A DNA stretch of 64,000 nucleotides from JAFGDI01 sp963667715 (GCA_963667715.1 OY763926.1:1860001-1924000), one strand, 5' to 3'. Positions 1 through 9,248 are shown, numbered from the stretch's first letter. Numbers and translations are program-made. The notes: generated by a model from the sequence alone, not told the origin.

Positions 1-1
1 T

Positions 2-913
2 ACTATCTCGGATATTGCTCCTGCAGATCAGGGAACATATACCTGTACTGTTACTACAACTGCTGGTCTGACTGCTTCAGCTTCTGCTGATCTACTTGTT
101 CGTGGTCAGATATCTGCCTTTACTTTTGATACTGACCTATCAGACTCGATCTCTGGGGCAACTGCTGCTCTGACATCTGGTGCTGCCGATATAACCGATG
201 GTGCTCTCGTTCTGGATGGGACTCAGGCTGTTGATCTGGGGACAAATGGCTATCCTTCTGCCGGTTTCGGCAATGGTCTCGAAAGTGGAACTGTATCTAT
301 ATGGACTACGATCAATGGCATTGTTGAAGGCCAGGCAAATGTAATGCTTATGGGTGTTGTTAATGGTCTCTATTATGACGATAACAGTTATGACCTTGTC
401 GATGCTTTCCAGTTATGGACTGTAGGTAATACTGTAAATGCCAGAATTCGTGGTAACTCAGGTTCTTCTGTGCAGGCTTCTGCAACACTTCCAGCATCGA
501 TCATTGGCGATGGTAAATGTCATATGGTCACCGTTGCCTATGCTCGTGGTAGCTCTATGCAGCTTTATGTTGATGGTGCGGCCGTTGGTTCTGCAGTAAA
601 CTATCCTGCCGCTCTTGAATTCAATAGCTGGGACTATTCACTTCTGCTCGGTGCCAATAATGACCGTACCAAGGGTGCCAACGGCTTCCTGGATGGTTCT
701 GTTGCTGACCTGAAGGTCTTCAATTATCCATTAGATAAATTTGAAGTTGTCGATCTTTATATAGAAGTAGAAACTGATGCCAGCTTCTGTCTGCTGCCTA
801 TTGATGAGACTTATGACTTTGTAGACGACTGTGAAGTTAATATCCTTGATTTTGCAGTATTTGCCAGTAAATGGTTGGATTGTGGTTACTATCCTCAGTC
901 TACTTGTAATTGA
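2..913 (+). CDS. Ig-like / LamG surface protein with dockerin-like tail (5' truncated)
   Basis: The reading frame is open from the first bases of the window to a TAA at 911-913, so the start lies upstream and only the C-terminal 303 residues are visible. The first visible stretch ends an Ig-like domain (D-Q-G-T-Y-T-C, the usual D-x-G-x-Y-x-C signature). It is followed by a LamG/concanavalin-type beta-sandwich of about 190 residues with the typical 'H-M-V-T-V-A-Y ... L-Y-V-D-G' strands. The last 35 residues are a half-dockerin: an acidic loop, then V-N-I-L-D-F-A-V-F-A and K-W-L-D-C. Such proteins are exported and usually bind or display carbohydrate; no catalytic motif is visible. A terminator-like hairpin follows, so it probably ends its own transcript. 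Architecture is clear, function is not. Confidence 0.8.
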   Translation, partial: TISDIAPADQGTYTCTVTTTAGLTASASADLLVRGQISAFTFDTDLSDSISGATAALTSGAADITDGALVLDGTQAVDLGTNGYPSAGFGNGLESGTVSIWTTINGIVEGQANVMLMGVVNGLYYDDNSYDLVDAFQLWTVGNTVNARIRGNSGSSVQASATLPASIIGDGKCHMVTVAYARGSSMQLYVDGAAVGSAVNYPAALEFNSWDYSLLLGANNDRTKGANGFLDGSVADLKVFNYPLDKFEVVDLYIEVETDASFCLLPIDETYDFVDDCEVNILDFAVFASKWLDCGYYPQSTCN

Positions 914-921
914 TTCCCGCT

Positions 922-939
922 GATTTTTTAGAGGTTCCC
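922..939 (+). repeat. Solo right end of the 160-bp inverted-repeat element
   Basis: These 18 bases match the right terminus of the complete element at 4521-4680 (TTTTTAGAGGTTCCC core). No left end is seen. It may be a remnant of a decayed copy; the match is short, so confidence is low. Confidence 0.35.
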
Positions 940-942
940 TTT

Positions 943-985
943 ATGGTTGGGTGAAGTGTTTTACTTCGCCCAACCATGCTTTTAC
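943..985 (+). terminator. Rho-independent terminator after the truncated LamG gene
   Basis: A 15-bp stem (943-957 with 963-977, including G-T pairs) closes a 5-base loop and is followed by GCTTTTA. It lies 30 bases downstream of the stop codon at 913. Confidence 0.7.
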
Positions 986-1099
986 CTTCCTGCTGACAGC
1001 TGTTATTTACCATAAATATTATATTCGCTATTTTAAGTATCTGGCTTCTGATATCCGAATGTAATAATATGTCAGATCTAAACAGCTATCAGGATTACT

Positions 1100-2698
1100 A
1101 TGACTCTGGAAAGGACCAGTATAATGTTGAGACCTTTGCTTTCATTTACATTAACCCGACTATCATTATTGGCTTTGGCAGTCTCCATCACCGCTTCAGG
1201 CAATGCTTTAGCTATCTGTAATGTTACCCTCACCCAGGATACCACAGTTTCAACCTCTGGTCTTACCCTGGCTTCAAATGCTACCTATGGCTGTCAGATA
1301 AATGGTTTATCTTTCCAGCAGGATATTGTAACTTCGTATAATGGCTATCAATATGTTGCTTATTATAATGGCGATCGCCATGTTGCTCTGGCTCGCAGGG
1401 CGCTGCCTGCAGGTTCATGGCAGACGATTGTTTTTTCCGACTATTATTTCAGTGGTGATGATGCCCATAACACCATATCTCTCGGTATATGCCCAAATGA
1501 CGGCACTATCCATCTCGCTTTTGATCATCATGGTGAGAACCTTAATTATCGTGTATCTCAACAGGCAGTGGCTGCTGATCCTGCGGCTTACAGCTGGACG
1601 GCCGATCTTTTTTCTTCTGTAACTGATACTCTGGAATCAGCTCCGGTTACAGTACTTACTTACCCGGCTTTTATTCGCACACCAGACGGTAATATGCAGC
1701 TTATTTATCGTTACGGCTCATCAGGTGACGGCATATGGCGTATTTATGATTATAATGGCTCAACTCACAGCTGGAGTGGTAATCGTACTTTTATCAATGC
1801 TACCGGCTACTATTCTGATAGCCTTGGCAGTAGTACTTCACGCTGTGCATATCCAAACTATTATTGCTATGGGCCAGATGGCAGACTGCAGGTTAGTTGG
1901 TGCTGGAGAGAGTCTGCCGCTGGTGCAAACCATGATGTTGTTTATGCTTTTAGCAATGATGGCGGGTATAAATGGTATAATAGCTATGTCACCGATCTTT
2001 CTATTGGTATCAAAAAACCTGACGGTACAAAAGTTAAAAATCTGCTCAAGCTTTCCAATGCCGTTTCTGATGTAAATCTCGTTTGCAATACCTCAGATCT
2101 TATCATGGGTGTAACTACCGATAGTACCGTAGTCCAAAAGATTGACCGTATCTATGGTATGATGAATACCCAGGCACACGCCGTTGATCCGCAGGGCCGT
2201 CCTCATATTGTAATGTGGCATTGTACCGATCAGACCTTTGCGGACGCCGGATACGATCCTGCAACAGATAACCAGCTGCGGTGGGGGCCGGCAACTGCCA
2301 GGTTCTATTTCCATTACTGGCAGGATATCGATGGCTCGTGGCATCAGTTCAAGATACCAGGCTATGCCGGTAGTCGCCCTAAGCTGTTTATGCGGGCAAA
2401 TGGCGATGCCGTCCTGATTTACCAGGCCTGCCGCACAGTTGAATCGCTTAATGATGAAATATACTTTACTAATGGTGATCTTAAAATTTATTCTGCCTCA
2501 GCGGCCTCTCGCTGGACTGACTGGCAGGAAGTTTATCAGCTGGAAAATAATAATGGATATTTTATGAATGAAATGCTTGGCGATGTATATCGCTTTGCTG
2601 ACAGTGGTACCCAAATGCTGTCTGTTTTTGTACAGGATGCCCCGACATCCAGCCGCCAGTCAACGCCTGTTCGAATCCTGGATTTCAAACTTCAGTGA
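1100..2698 (+). CDS. Secreted BNR-4 beta-propeller protein, ulvan-lyase (PL24/PL25)-like
   Basis: A 532-residue protein with a long N-terminal signal peptide (hydrophobic core about residues 20-36, ending N-A-L-A). The body carries repeated propeller strands such as Y-N-G-Y-Q-Y-V-A-Y-Y, D-D-A-H-N-T-I-S-L-G and L-A-F-D-H-H-G, characteristic of the BNR-4 family. Seven-bladed propellers of this kind include the ulvan lyases PL24 and PL25. Two histidines (H123, H143) are spaced by 20 residues and followed by Y188 and R204, which fits my recollection of the PL25 active site (His, His, Tyr, Arg). It therefore may cleave an acidic polysaccharide by beta-elimination outside the cytoplasm. ATG at 1124 is an alternative start; both ATGs have an AGGA-type site upstream. 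The next gene begins 25 bases downstream, suggesting co-transcription. There is no dockerin tail. The fold family is fairly certain; the substrate is not. Confidence 0.75.
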   Translation: MTLERTSIMLRPLLSFTLTRLSLLALAVSITASGNALAICNVTLTQDTTVSTSGLTLASNATYGCQINGLSFQQDIVTSYNGYQYVAYYNGDRHVALARRALPAGSWQTIVFSDYYFSGDDAHNTISLGICPNDGTIHLAFDHHGENLNYRVSQQAVAADPAAYSWTADLFSSVTDTLESAPVTVLTYPAFIRTPDGNMQLIYRYGSSGDGIWRIYDYNGSTHSWSGNRTFINATGYYSDSLGSSTSRCAYPNYYCYGPDGRLQVSWCWRESAAGANHDVVYAFSNDGGYKWYNSYVTDLSIGIKKPDGTKVKNLLKLSNAVSDVNLVCNTSDLIMGVTTDSTVVQKIDRIYGMMNTQAHAVDPQGRPHIVMWHCTDQTFADAGYDPATDNQLRWGPATARFYFHYWQDIDGSWHQFKIPGYAGSRPKLFMRANGDAVLIYQACRTVESLNDEIYFTNGDLKIYSASAASRWTDWQEVYQLENNNGYFMNEMLGDVYRFADSGTQMLSVFVQDAPTSSRQSTPVRILDFKLQ

Positions 2699-2723
2699 CA
2701 CATTCAGGCAGGGAGAGAAAAGA

Positions 2724-4496
2724 ATGAGAATTATTGTTTATATTATTGCGATTGTTATATGTATTGCAGTAGGACCGGCTTCTGCCTTAGTTGGCCCGTA
2801 CGTTGCCGATGATTACACTTTGCACTTATATCATTTGGATGGAAGTGGTGTCGATTCTGTAACTGCCGACCCGATTGCTCTTACTTTTGACAATGGGGCT
2901 TTGGCTGACGAAATATCACCTTTTGAAGGTTACAATGCTGTCTTAAGTACTTTCAGTAGTACCACCTCATCAGCTATGCCTATAGCCGCGGCAGCAGAAA
3001 ACATTGCCGTCAACCGGTTTACTGGTTCCGATGGAGCTTTTACTTTTGAAGCTATGATAAATCTTGACCCTTCAGCTGTTGTTCACGGCAATATGCAGAT
3101 TGTCTGTGGAGAAGGTGATGGCTCCGCCGATCGCGGCTGGCAGTTCAGGATCTCGTCAGCTAATTATATCGAGTTTATAAATATCGCTTACGGTACATAT
3201 TCTGTAGCTATACCGACATCTGGTGCAAATGCTTTTGCTCCTGGTAATTGGTATCATATTGCAGTTACCTATAATGGTCAGGAAAATACCCCTGCCAATC
3301 TGAACTTTTACTGGACTCTGCTCGGTGCTAATGCCACAGAAGCAAATCTGATCGGTTCTGCTCTTATGCCCGCTGATACCCCTTCTGGCAGGCTTGTAGA
3401 TTTTAGCATTGGTAACGAGGCCAGAGACACTGGCGGCAGTACCGAAAACTTACAGGGGCTAATCGATGAGGTTCGTATCAGTTCCATTGCCAGAACTCCT
3501 GCCGAAATGTTAGCTATTCAGGATACTTCTTTACCTCGTATTGTTACTCAGCCGCTTGATATTCTTGCCCGGGAAGATTCTACTGCATCTATGGTTTTAG
3601 AATATTCCAGTATAACAGAACCTGCTGTTAGCTGGTATTGTCAGTCACCTTCAGGAGATATTTTGCTTGCAGATTCAGCTGAAATTCAAATTACAGATTC
3701 TTATGATAGTGGTACAGAACTCTATACTTCCAGACTTGGTTTTACTATGTTAACTACTTATACCGAAGGTATATATTATGCTGTTATTGATAATGGAGCT
3801 ATTTATACTGTTTCCAGTCGTCTTGCTGAGTTTTCTTTGCTTACTGTTTCCTATCACTGGACATTTGACCAGACCGACTATATTGCCAATGCCTATTCTG
3901 ATATTGCAGGCGATAAAAATGCCGCTGTAATTGGTGATGCTTCCTTCACTCAGGGAATAGATGCCCTCGGTAATACCGCAGCTTATATTACCGATGCTAA
4001 TGGCTCTGCTGTTGCCGGTGAGATTCCTCTTATATCTGCTGCCGGTGCTTTTACCATTTCACTTTGGGCTAATCTGGCTGATAATGATATGGACTCCGCT
4101 GAGCTATTCATTTCAGAGTCATCCTCCGGCCAATCAGTAAGCTCACCACCGGCAATTTCCTCTGATAATAACTGGCAGCATCTGGCTATAGTCTATGACA
4201 ATAAAAATGTATCTGTCTATATTGACGCAAAACTATCCGTACAGGGGACGCTAAACCTTTCAGATAGCCTCTCAGGTATCCTGTCTATTGGGGCTGACCT
4301 TGATGGCAGTAATGCCTTTGAAGGAGCTATTGATGATTTACAGGTGTATAATTTTGCCTTATCTCCAGCAGAAATTGAACATATATACAATTCTTTCAAC
4401 AGTGATATTCTCTGTCGTTTTTGCCTGGCTGATTTTGCCAGTTTTCTGAATAGCTGGCTGGATTGTGGCTTATATCCGACTTCTGCATGCCAATAA
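2724..4496 (+). CDS. Exported protein with two LamG domains, an Ig-like domain and a dockerin-like tail
   Basis: I start at ATG 2724, which has a GGGAGAG ribosome site 8 bases upstream and opens directly into a signal peptide (M-R-I-I-V-Y-I-I-A-I-V... ending A-S-A), giving 590 residues. A longer in-frame opening overlaps the upstream gene and is not needed. Order: signal peptide, LamG domain at about 30-265, Ig-like domain at about 270-370, second LamG domain at about 375-555, and a degenerate half-dockerin (L-A-D-F-A-S-F-L-N-S-W-L-D-C) that lacks a full calcium loop. No catalytic motif is seen, so a surface binding or adhesion role is likely. It follows the BNR-propeller gene by 25 bases and probably shares its transcript. 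The family is common in Phycisphaerae. Confidence 0.8.
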   Translation: MRIIVYIIAIVICIAVGPASALVGPYVADDYTLHLYHLDGSGVDSVTADPIALTFDNGALADEISPFEGYNAVLSTFSSTTSSAMPIAAAAENIAVNRFTGSDGAFTFEAMINLDPSAVVHGNMQIVCGEGDGSADRGWQFRISSANYIEFINIAYGTYSVAIPTSGANAFAPGNWYHIAVTYNGQENTPANLNFYWTLLGANATEANLIGSALMPADTPSGRLVDFSIGNEARDTGGSTENLQGLIDEVRISSIARTPAEMLAIQDTSLPRIVTQPLDILAREDSTASMVLEYSSITEPAVSWYCQSPSGDILLADSAEIQITDSYDSGTELYTSRLGFTMLTTYTEGIYYAVIDNGAIYTVSSRLAEFSLLTVSYHWTFDQTDYIANAYSDIAGDKNAAVIGDASFTQGIDALGNTAAYITDANGSAVAGEIPLISAAGAFTISLWANLADNDMDSAELFISESSSGQSVSSPPAISSDNNWQHLAIVYDNKNVSVYIDAKLSVQGTLNLSDSLSGILSIGADLDGSNAFEGAIDDLQVYNFALSPAEIEHIYNSFNSDILCRFCLADFASFLNSWLDCGLYPTSACQ

Positions 4497-4520
4497 TGCT
4501 GATTCTTATACATAAATATG

Positions 4521-4680
4521 GGTACCTCTGAAAATTGCTTTTGAGGCGAAAACGTGGATTGATTTTTACTGACAAGGAACGAAGAACCGGGCATATTGGT
4601 GAATATTCACGGTTTTTCGTGACGCAGCTCAGGAAAAATCAAGACCGTTTGCAGCCCATAATGAATTTTTAGAGGTTCCC
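4521..4680. repeat. 160-bp imperfect inverted-repeat element, copy 1 (MITE-like)
   Basis: Nearly the whole segment folds on itself: GGTACCTCT at the left end pairs with AGAGGTTCC at the right, and inner blocks around GATTTTTACTG / CAGGAAAAATC and ACGAAGAACCG / CGGTTTTTCGT also pair. It is flanked on both sides by ATATG (4516-4520 and 4681-4685), a possible target-site duplication. A second copy lies at 11014-11183. No protein is encoded. It could be a non-autonomous mobile element or a structured RNA. Confidence 0.65.
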
Positions 4681-4769
4681 ATATGTTGTAAAATGTTTTT
4701 GATTACATATGGTGCAGATACGTTTCAATTCTGGACTTCTATATCATTTATTGTTAAAATATCTACCAT

Positions 4770-7112
4770 ATGACAGTAGAAGACAAACATCTGATCTCCC
4801 AGATTCTGGACAAATGCGGCCGTGCCCAGCACAGGCTCATAGCCGTTTTACAGGCTGTTCAGAAGCAGTGGGGCTATCTACCCGATGATATCCTTGTCCA
4901 GGTCTGTGCTGACAGTGATTTCACCATGGCTGATATCGAGAGTGTGGCCGGGTTTTACTCGCAATTCCGCAGAAAACCTGCCGGAAAGCACATTATCAGC
5001 GTTTGTAACGGCACCGCCTGCCACGTTAAGGGCGCCGACGCCGTTTATAATGCTATCCATAATCAGCTTAATATCCCAGATAATGATGATACCGATCTCG
5101 ACCGCCTTTTCACTATCGAAAAAGTTGCCTGTCTCGGCTGTTGCACGCTTGCTCCTGCTGTCCAGATCGATAATATCACTTACGGCCATCAGACCAGCCA
5201 GTCTGTCTCGGCTATGCTCGAAGATTTCATCGCCGCTCAGGATAAAAAGCCTGTTCGCAAAGCCGCCGCAACCGCCACTGATAATATTGAAGTGGGCGAG
5301 ATCAGACTTGGCCTCGGCTCCTGTTGTATCGCCCGGGGTAGCGGCCAGTTAAAAGACGCTTTCGAAGATGCTGTCGCTGAGCTGGGCCTCAATATAAATC
5401 TCAAACATGTAGGCTGTGTCGGCATGTGCCATCAGACGCCTCTGGCTGAAGTTGTTATGCCCTCTGGTAAATCATATTTGTATGCCCAGGTCCAGCCTCA
5501 GGATGCACTTGGGATACTAAGACGACATTTCCAGCCGTCCAGCTGGGTTAAACGCATTAAATCGACTCTTTCTACCGCTCTCAGAGATATAGTTACCGAT
5601 ACCTGCCGTGAGCCGGTTGAAAAATATTCTATCGATGTTCGCGAAGGGCAGGTAAAAGATTTCCTGCATAAACAACAGCATATTTCTACTGAATTTTGCG
5701 GGTTCCTCGACCCTGTCGACCTGGCTGAATATCGCCAAAAGGGCGGTTTCAAGGTTATTAGCGATATCCTCAGTAGTTCTCCGACAAATGTTATTGATAC
5801 TATTCTGGAAAGTAAACTTCGCGGCAGAGGTGGGGCAGGGTTCCCTACTGGTGTAAAATGGCAGCTTGTCCAAAAAGCCGTAGCCGACAAAAAGTACGTT
5901 CTCTGTAATGGTGATGAAGGTGACCCGGGTGCCTTTATGGACCGTATGCTGCTGGAGTCTTACCCTTATCGCGTTATCGAAGGCATGATCGTAGCCGCTT
6001 ATGCCGTTGGTGCCTCAAAAGGCTTCCTCTATATCCGTGCTGAATATCCACTCGCTGTTAAGCGTGTACGCGAGGCTATTGCCATATGTCGAAATAATAA
6101 TCTGCTTGGTGATAATATATTGGGCAGTTCGTTCTCTTTCGACCTCGATATTATGGAAGGGGCCGGAGCTTTTGTCTGCGGCGAAGAAACCGCTCTCCTG
6201 GAGTCTATGGAAGGCAGGCGTGGTATGCCCAGGCTCAGACCTCCGTATCCGGCCGAAAGCGGGCTCTTCGGTAAGCCGACCCTTGTTAATAATGTCGAAA
6301 CTTACAGCCAGATCCCGTGGGTTCTCTCAAATGGTGCTGATGCTTATTGCTCGCTTGGTACAGAGACCAGCAAAGGTACCAAAGTTTTTGCTCTCGCCGG
6401 TAAGGTCGCTCGCGGCGGGCTCATTGAAGTACCTATGGGAATGTCGATCTACGAAGTTGTTAATGAAATTGGTGGTGGTGTTGCACCTGGCCGTACCTTT
6501 AAGGCTGTTCAGGTTGGCGGTCCATCTGGCGGTTGTATTCCAGCTGCTATGTCACATCTCACTATCGACTATGAAGCTCTTAGCGATAAAGGTGCCATTA
6601 TGGGCTCAGGCGGGCTAGTTGTCCTCGACGATACCGACTGCATGGTCGATATCGCCCGCTACTTCCTCGAGTTCACTCAGGATGAATCTTGCGGTAAATG
6701 CACCTTCTGTCGGGTTGGTACCAGACGCATGCTCGAAATTCTTGATGAGATCCGTGCTGGGCGTGGTAAAATGGCGATGCTCGATGAACTGGAGAATTTG
6801 GCTGTGGAGGTCAGTGCCGGCAGTCTTTGCGGGCTCGGGCGTACCGCTCCAAATCCCGTTATAACTACCCTCAAGTTCTTTAGAGATGAATATATTGCCC
6901 ATATTGAAGGACGCTGCCCGGCTGGTAAGTGCTCTGATCTGATACATTTCGAGATAAACGACAATTGTACCGGATGTACCCGCTGTGCCCAGGCATGCCC
7001 CGTTGGTGCTATTGAGGCCGTTCCGTATAAAAAGCATATCATCACCGATAAGTGCATTAAATGCGGCGGCTGTAAAGCTCTATGCCCATACGATGCTGTT
7101 GATATTATCTAA
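4770..7112 (+). CDS. HydC-HydB (NuoE-NuoF) fusion: NADH-binding flavo-iron-sulfur subunit of a hydrogenase or formate dehydrogenase
   Basis: A 780-residue cytoplasmic protein made of parts that are usually separate. Residues 1-155 are a NuoE/HydC thioredoxin-like [2Fe-2S] domain with C79, C84, C121 and C125. Residues 178-255 are a second thioredoxin-like [2Fe-2S] domain (C185/C186, C216, C220). Residues 290-700 are NuoF: G-R-G-G-A-G-F-P-T-G at about 352-361 for FMN/NADH binding, an SLBB segment, and a [4Fe-4S] site at C641, C644, C647, C687. The tail has two ferredoxin [4Fe-4S] clusters (C733-x2-C-x2-C-x3-C and C762-x2-C-x2-C-x3-C). In the HydABC bifurcating hydrogenases and in HndABCD these modules move electrons between NADH and a catalytic partner. 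No hydrogenase or formate dehydrogenase catalytic gene is adjacent; the next gene is a protease. The role is well supported, the partner unknown. Confidence 0.9.
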   Translation: MTVEDKHLISQILDKCGRAQHRLIAVLQAVQKQWGYLPDDILVQVCADSDFTMADIESVAGFYSQFRRKPAGKHIISVCNGTACHVKGADAVYNAIHNQLNIPDNDDTDLDRLFTIEKVACLGCCTLAPAVQIDNITYGHQTSQSVSAMLEDFIAAQDKKPVRKAAATATDNIEVGEIRLGLGSCCIARGSGQLKDAFEDAVAELGLNINLKHVGCVGMCHQTPLAEVVMPSGKSYLYAQVQPQDALGILRRHFQPSSWVKRIKSTLSTALRDIVTDTCREPVEKYSIDVREGQVKDFLHKQQHISTEFCGFLDPVDLAEYRQKGGFKVISDILSSSPTNVIDTILESKLRGRGGAGFPTGVKWQLVQKAVADKKYVLCNGDEGDPGAFMDRMLLESYPYRVIEGMIVAAYAVGASKGFLYIRAEYPLAVKRVREAIAICRNNNLLGDNILGSSFSFDLDIMEGAGAFVCGEETALLESMEGRRGMPRLRPPYPAESGLFGKPTLVNNVETYSQIPWVLSNGADAYCSLGTETSKGTKVFALAGKVARGGLIEVPMGMSIYEVVNEIGGGVAPGRTFKAVQVGGPSGGCIPAAMSHLTIDYEALSDKGAIMGSGGLVVLDDTDCMVDIARYFLEFTQDESCGKCTFCRVGTRRMLEILDEIRAGRGKMAMLDELENLAVEVSAGSLCGLGRTAPNPVITTLKFFRDEYIAHIEGRCPAGKCSDLIHFEINDNCTGCTRCAQACPVGAIEAVPYKKHIITDKCIKCGGCKALCPYDAVDII

Positions 7113-7237
7113 CTCAAACTGACCGAATCCTTCAGTTTGTATATTGTATTCCTCTATCAAAAGAGGGATTAATGATTGCTAATTACTAAATTCTAAATCC
7201 TAAATCCTATCAAACTGAACATCGGTCAGTTTGAGTT
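7111..7237. repeat. Inverted repeat AACTCAAACTGACCGA spanning the intergenic stretch
   Basis: A perfect 16-bp inverted pair (7111-7126 and 7222-7237) brackets a spacer containing the 'TAAATCCTAAATCCTA' type of low-complexity repeat. The left arm shares two bases with the stop codon TAA of the fusion gene. Shorter related hairpins occur at 46272-46302 and 56747-56773. It may act in transcription termination, although no T-run follows. Confidence 0.65.
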
Positions 7238-7322
7238 ATACTTTTCACTTAATAATTCCCATTTATTTTGGTATAATTATTTCCTCTTGTTTTATTCACT
7301 GTTTTTTTCAGGGATATTAGAA

Positions 7323-8318
7323 ATGCAAAGGAAGTTGAATTATATTGTTAGCTGTGTAGCACTATGCCTGCTGATGCCGCTTATCTCCTCTGCTGCGGTT
7401 ATGAGATCGCAGCTGGAACTAGACGCTGCCCAACAGCGTGCTCTCGATTTTGGTCTTACCCCTTCTGTTGTCGTTGTGGGTATCACCTCTTCTGGTAGTA
7501 GAGTCATTACCGGTACCGGCACAGTCTTCGAGGATATATATGTACCTTCCGGCCGTGTTGTGCTCTTTGCCGGACATAGTGCTCTTGCCTCAAATTTCGT
7601 TTCCTTTGAATTTTATAATGGCGACTATTACGATAGCCTCAGCACCTCCGGCCCGCTCGCTGTCTCTTCCGCTGATAATCTCATTGTCCACCCGGAATAT
7701 GATGGTACCGTATATTCTATCGATACCGCTATGGTTCGCGTTCCGCAAGGTATACCCGGCATACCAACCGCTGAGTTCTACTCTGGCTCACGTCCGTACA
7801 AAGTCGATGTCGTTGATTATGGCAGACCAGCCATAGTCTCCCAGCCCTCTATGACCTGGGATGGCATATGCCGACTTGTCACGATGAAAATGAACTCTTC
7901 GTATAGTAGTGTCGGCTCTCAGTATGCAACCGCTCAGTTCAGGGTTGCTGATAATATCGCCTATAATGCCGGTGCAACTGTATATAATAGCGGCGGGGCG
8001 GCTTACCTGCCTTTTGCTGATACCAGCAAATTCCTTTTCTACGCCCATATCAACTGGATTTCCGATGCAAACGCCGATGGCATGTACACCGGCATGCTAA
8101 AAGCCTCCGAGATTCGCACCTGGTTTTACGATGCTCTTCTCGATGCCGCTTTCAATAACCGCAGCTACGACCTCATAGGCTTTCAGGCTATGGCCACTCT
8201 CTGGCTGACCGATGATTGGGACGATAGCTTCAATCCCGTTTGGGACCTCATCGAAGATGGATTTATAGATATAAATGACCTGGCTCTTTTCGCCCAAAAC
8301 TGGCTCTCTGCCCAATAA
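7323..8318 (+). CDS. Secreted trypsin-like (S1-type) serine protease with dockerin-like tail
   Basis: The start is taken at ATG 7323 because it opens into a signal peptide (M-Q-R-K-L-N-Y-I-V-S..., cleavage near S-S-A-A), giving 331 residues; an upstream ATG at 7287 would add 12 residues without a signal character. The chymotrypsin triad can be placed: H85 in L-F-A-G-H-S-A, D134 in S-I-D-T-A-M-V, and S223 in Y-N-S-G-G-A. Spacings (49 and 89) agree with the family. The usual G-D-S-G-G-P is altered to Y-N-S-G-G-A, so activity or specificity may differ. The last 30 residues are a half-dockerin (G-F-I-D-I-N-D-L-A-L-F-A-Q-N-W-L). It acts outside the cytoplasm, probably displayed with the other tailed proteins. 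Confidence 0.75.
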   Translation: MQRKLNYIVSCVALCLLMPLISSAAVMRSQLELDAAQQRALDFGLTPSVVVVGITSSGSRVITGTGTVFEDIYVPSGRVVLFAGHSALASNFVSFEFYNGDYYDSLSTSGPLAVSSADNLIVHPEYDGTVYSIDTAMVRVPQGIPGIPTAEFYSGSRPYKVDVVDYGRPAIVSQPSMTWDGICRLVTMKMNSSYSSVGSQYATAQFRVADNIAYNAGATVYNSGGAAYLPFADTSKFLFYAHINWISDANADGMYTGMLKASEIRTWFYDALLDAAFNNRSYDLIGFQAMATLWLTDDWDDSFNPVWDLIEDGFIDINDLALFAQNWLSAQ

Positions 8319-8673
8319 AAAACTGAAATCCTCCCGTTTTCTCTCGCCTTTTGAGCTACGCTTCTTCTATTCTTTCTTGTAAATTATCGCCATCTGAAGT
8401 TGTGTTTTTAGGTGTAGCTCAGACACTTTCGATATTTATTTCCATTAAATAGTGAAAAAAATGTATTAAATAATTATTTTTATTGTTTTTGTAAGTGTCT
8501 CTAAAATAGTCACTTACAATCTAATGGTTATTTGCGTGATATTTTTGGAGAGTTTTCTCGATTTTTAATTACAATTTTCAATATTAACCCATATATCCAG
8601 TATAAATAAATCAATCAGAATGATGAGTTATTTTAATTATCTCTGCTCATCGCTCGGATTGAAAAAAGTGACC
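8319..8673. other. Intergenic stretch, no gene seen
   Basis: AT-rich leader ahead of the first sigma factor gene. I see no convincing ORF, terminator hairpin or dispersed repeat here. It presumably holds the promoter of the ECF/FecR pair, but no promoter could be assigned with confidence. Confidence 0.5.
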
Positions 8674-9213
8674 ATGAGAAAAGATATAACACAAACGAAA
8701 CTGAATGAAGAACCTGGAAAACCTCACGATTTTATGAAGTTATACATTGCTATTCAGCCCAGATTATATGGGTTTGTTATGAGCATGGTTCATAAGTGGG
8801 ATGATACCGAAGATATTATCCAGGAAACTCTATCTGTAATGTGGCGAAAGTTTGATGAGTTCGAACAGGGAACAGACTTTGCCGCATGGGGGCTTGCTAT
8901 TGCCCGCTATCAGGTTATGTCTTATTATCAGAGACAAAAAAACCTCAAGCTCAGGTTCAGCGATCAGGCTATTGAACTTTTGCTTGAACATAATATTCAA
9001 AATGAAAACAAGGACGATACTTTTATCGAAGCCTTAAAAGAATGTGTTTCTAAACTATCTGACAAAGATAGATTGCTCTTAGAGTTGAGATACGAAATCA
9101 ATGCCGGGGTAAAGGATATTGCCTCTAGATTTAATCTTGGCATTAATGCCATATATAAAAAAATTGGTAGAATACATGGAATGCTGTTGATTTGTGTTAG
9201 AAGTAAGGTTTAG
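8674..9213 (+). CDS. ECF-type RNA polymerase sigma factor (module 1)
   Basis: About 179 residues, a two-domain sigma-70 family protein of the planctomycete-verrucomicrobial ECF type. Region 2 is visible as D-F-M-K-L-Y ... D-T-E-D-I-I-Q-E-T-L-S-V-M-W-R-K-F-D, with F-A-A-W-G-L-A-I-A-R-Y after it; region 4 is L-S-D-K-D-R-L-L-L-E-L-R-Y followed by a helix-turn-helix (V-K-D-I-A-S-R-F-N-L-G-I-N-A-I-Y-K-K). I choose ATG 8674 because it gives the same N-terminal length as the paralogue at 14025; ATGs at 8620 and 8623 are possible. No clear ribosome site precedes any of them. The FecR-like gene starts 35 bases downstream and is its probable membrane regulator. Confidence 0.85.
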   Translation: MRKDITQTKLNEEPGKPHDFMKLYIAIQPRLYGFVMSMVHKWDDTEDIIQETLSVMWRKFDEFEQGTDFAAWGLAIARYQVMSYYQRQKNLKLRFSDQAIELLLEHNIQNENKDDTFIEALKECVSKLSDKDRLLLELRYEINAGVKDIASRFNLGINAIYKKIGRIHGMLLICVRSKV

Positions 9214-9248
9214 AGCCAATTCCAGACCCCGGCATTTAAATTAAAACA

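Noticed and set aside
4217..4594. 125-residue minus-strand ORF overlapping the repeat element
   Set aside because: Mostly antisense to the LamG gene; its start region is inside the inverted repeat, and no transposase motif is seen.
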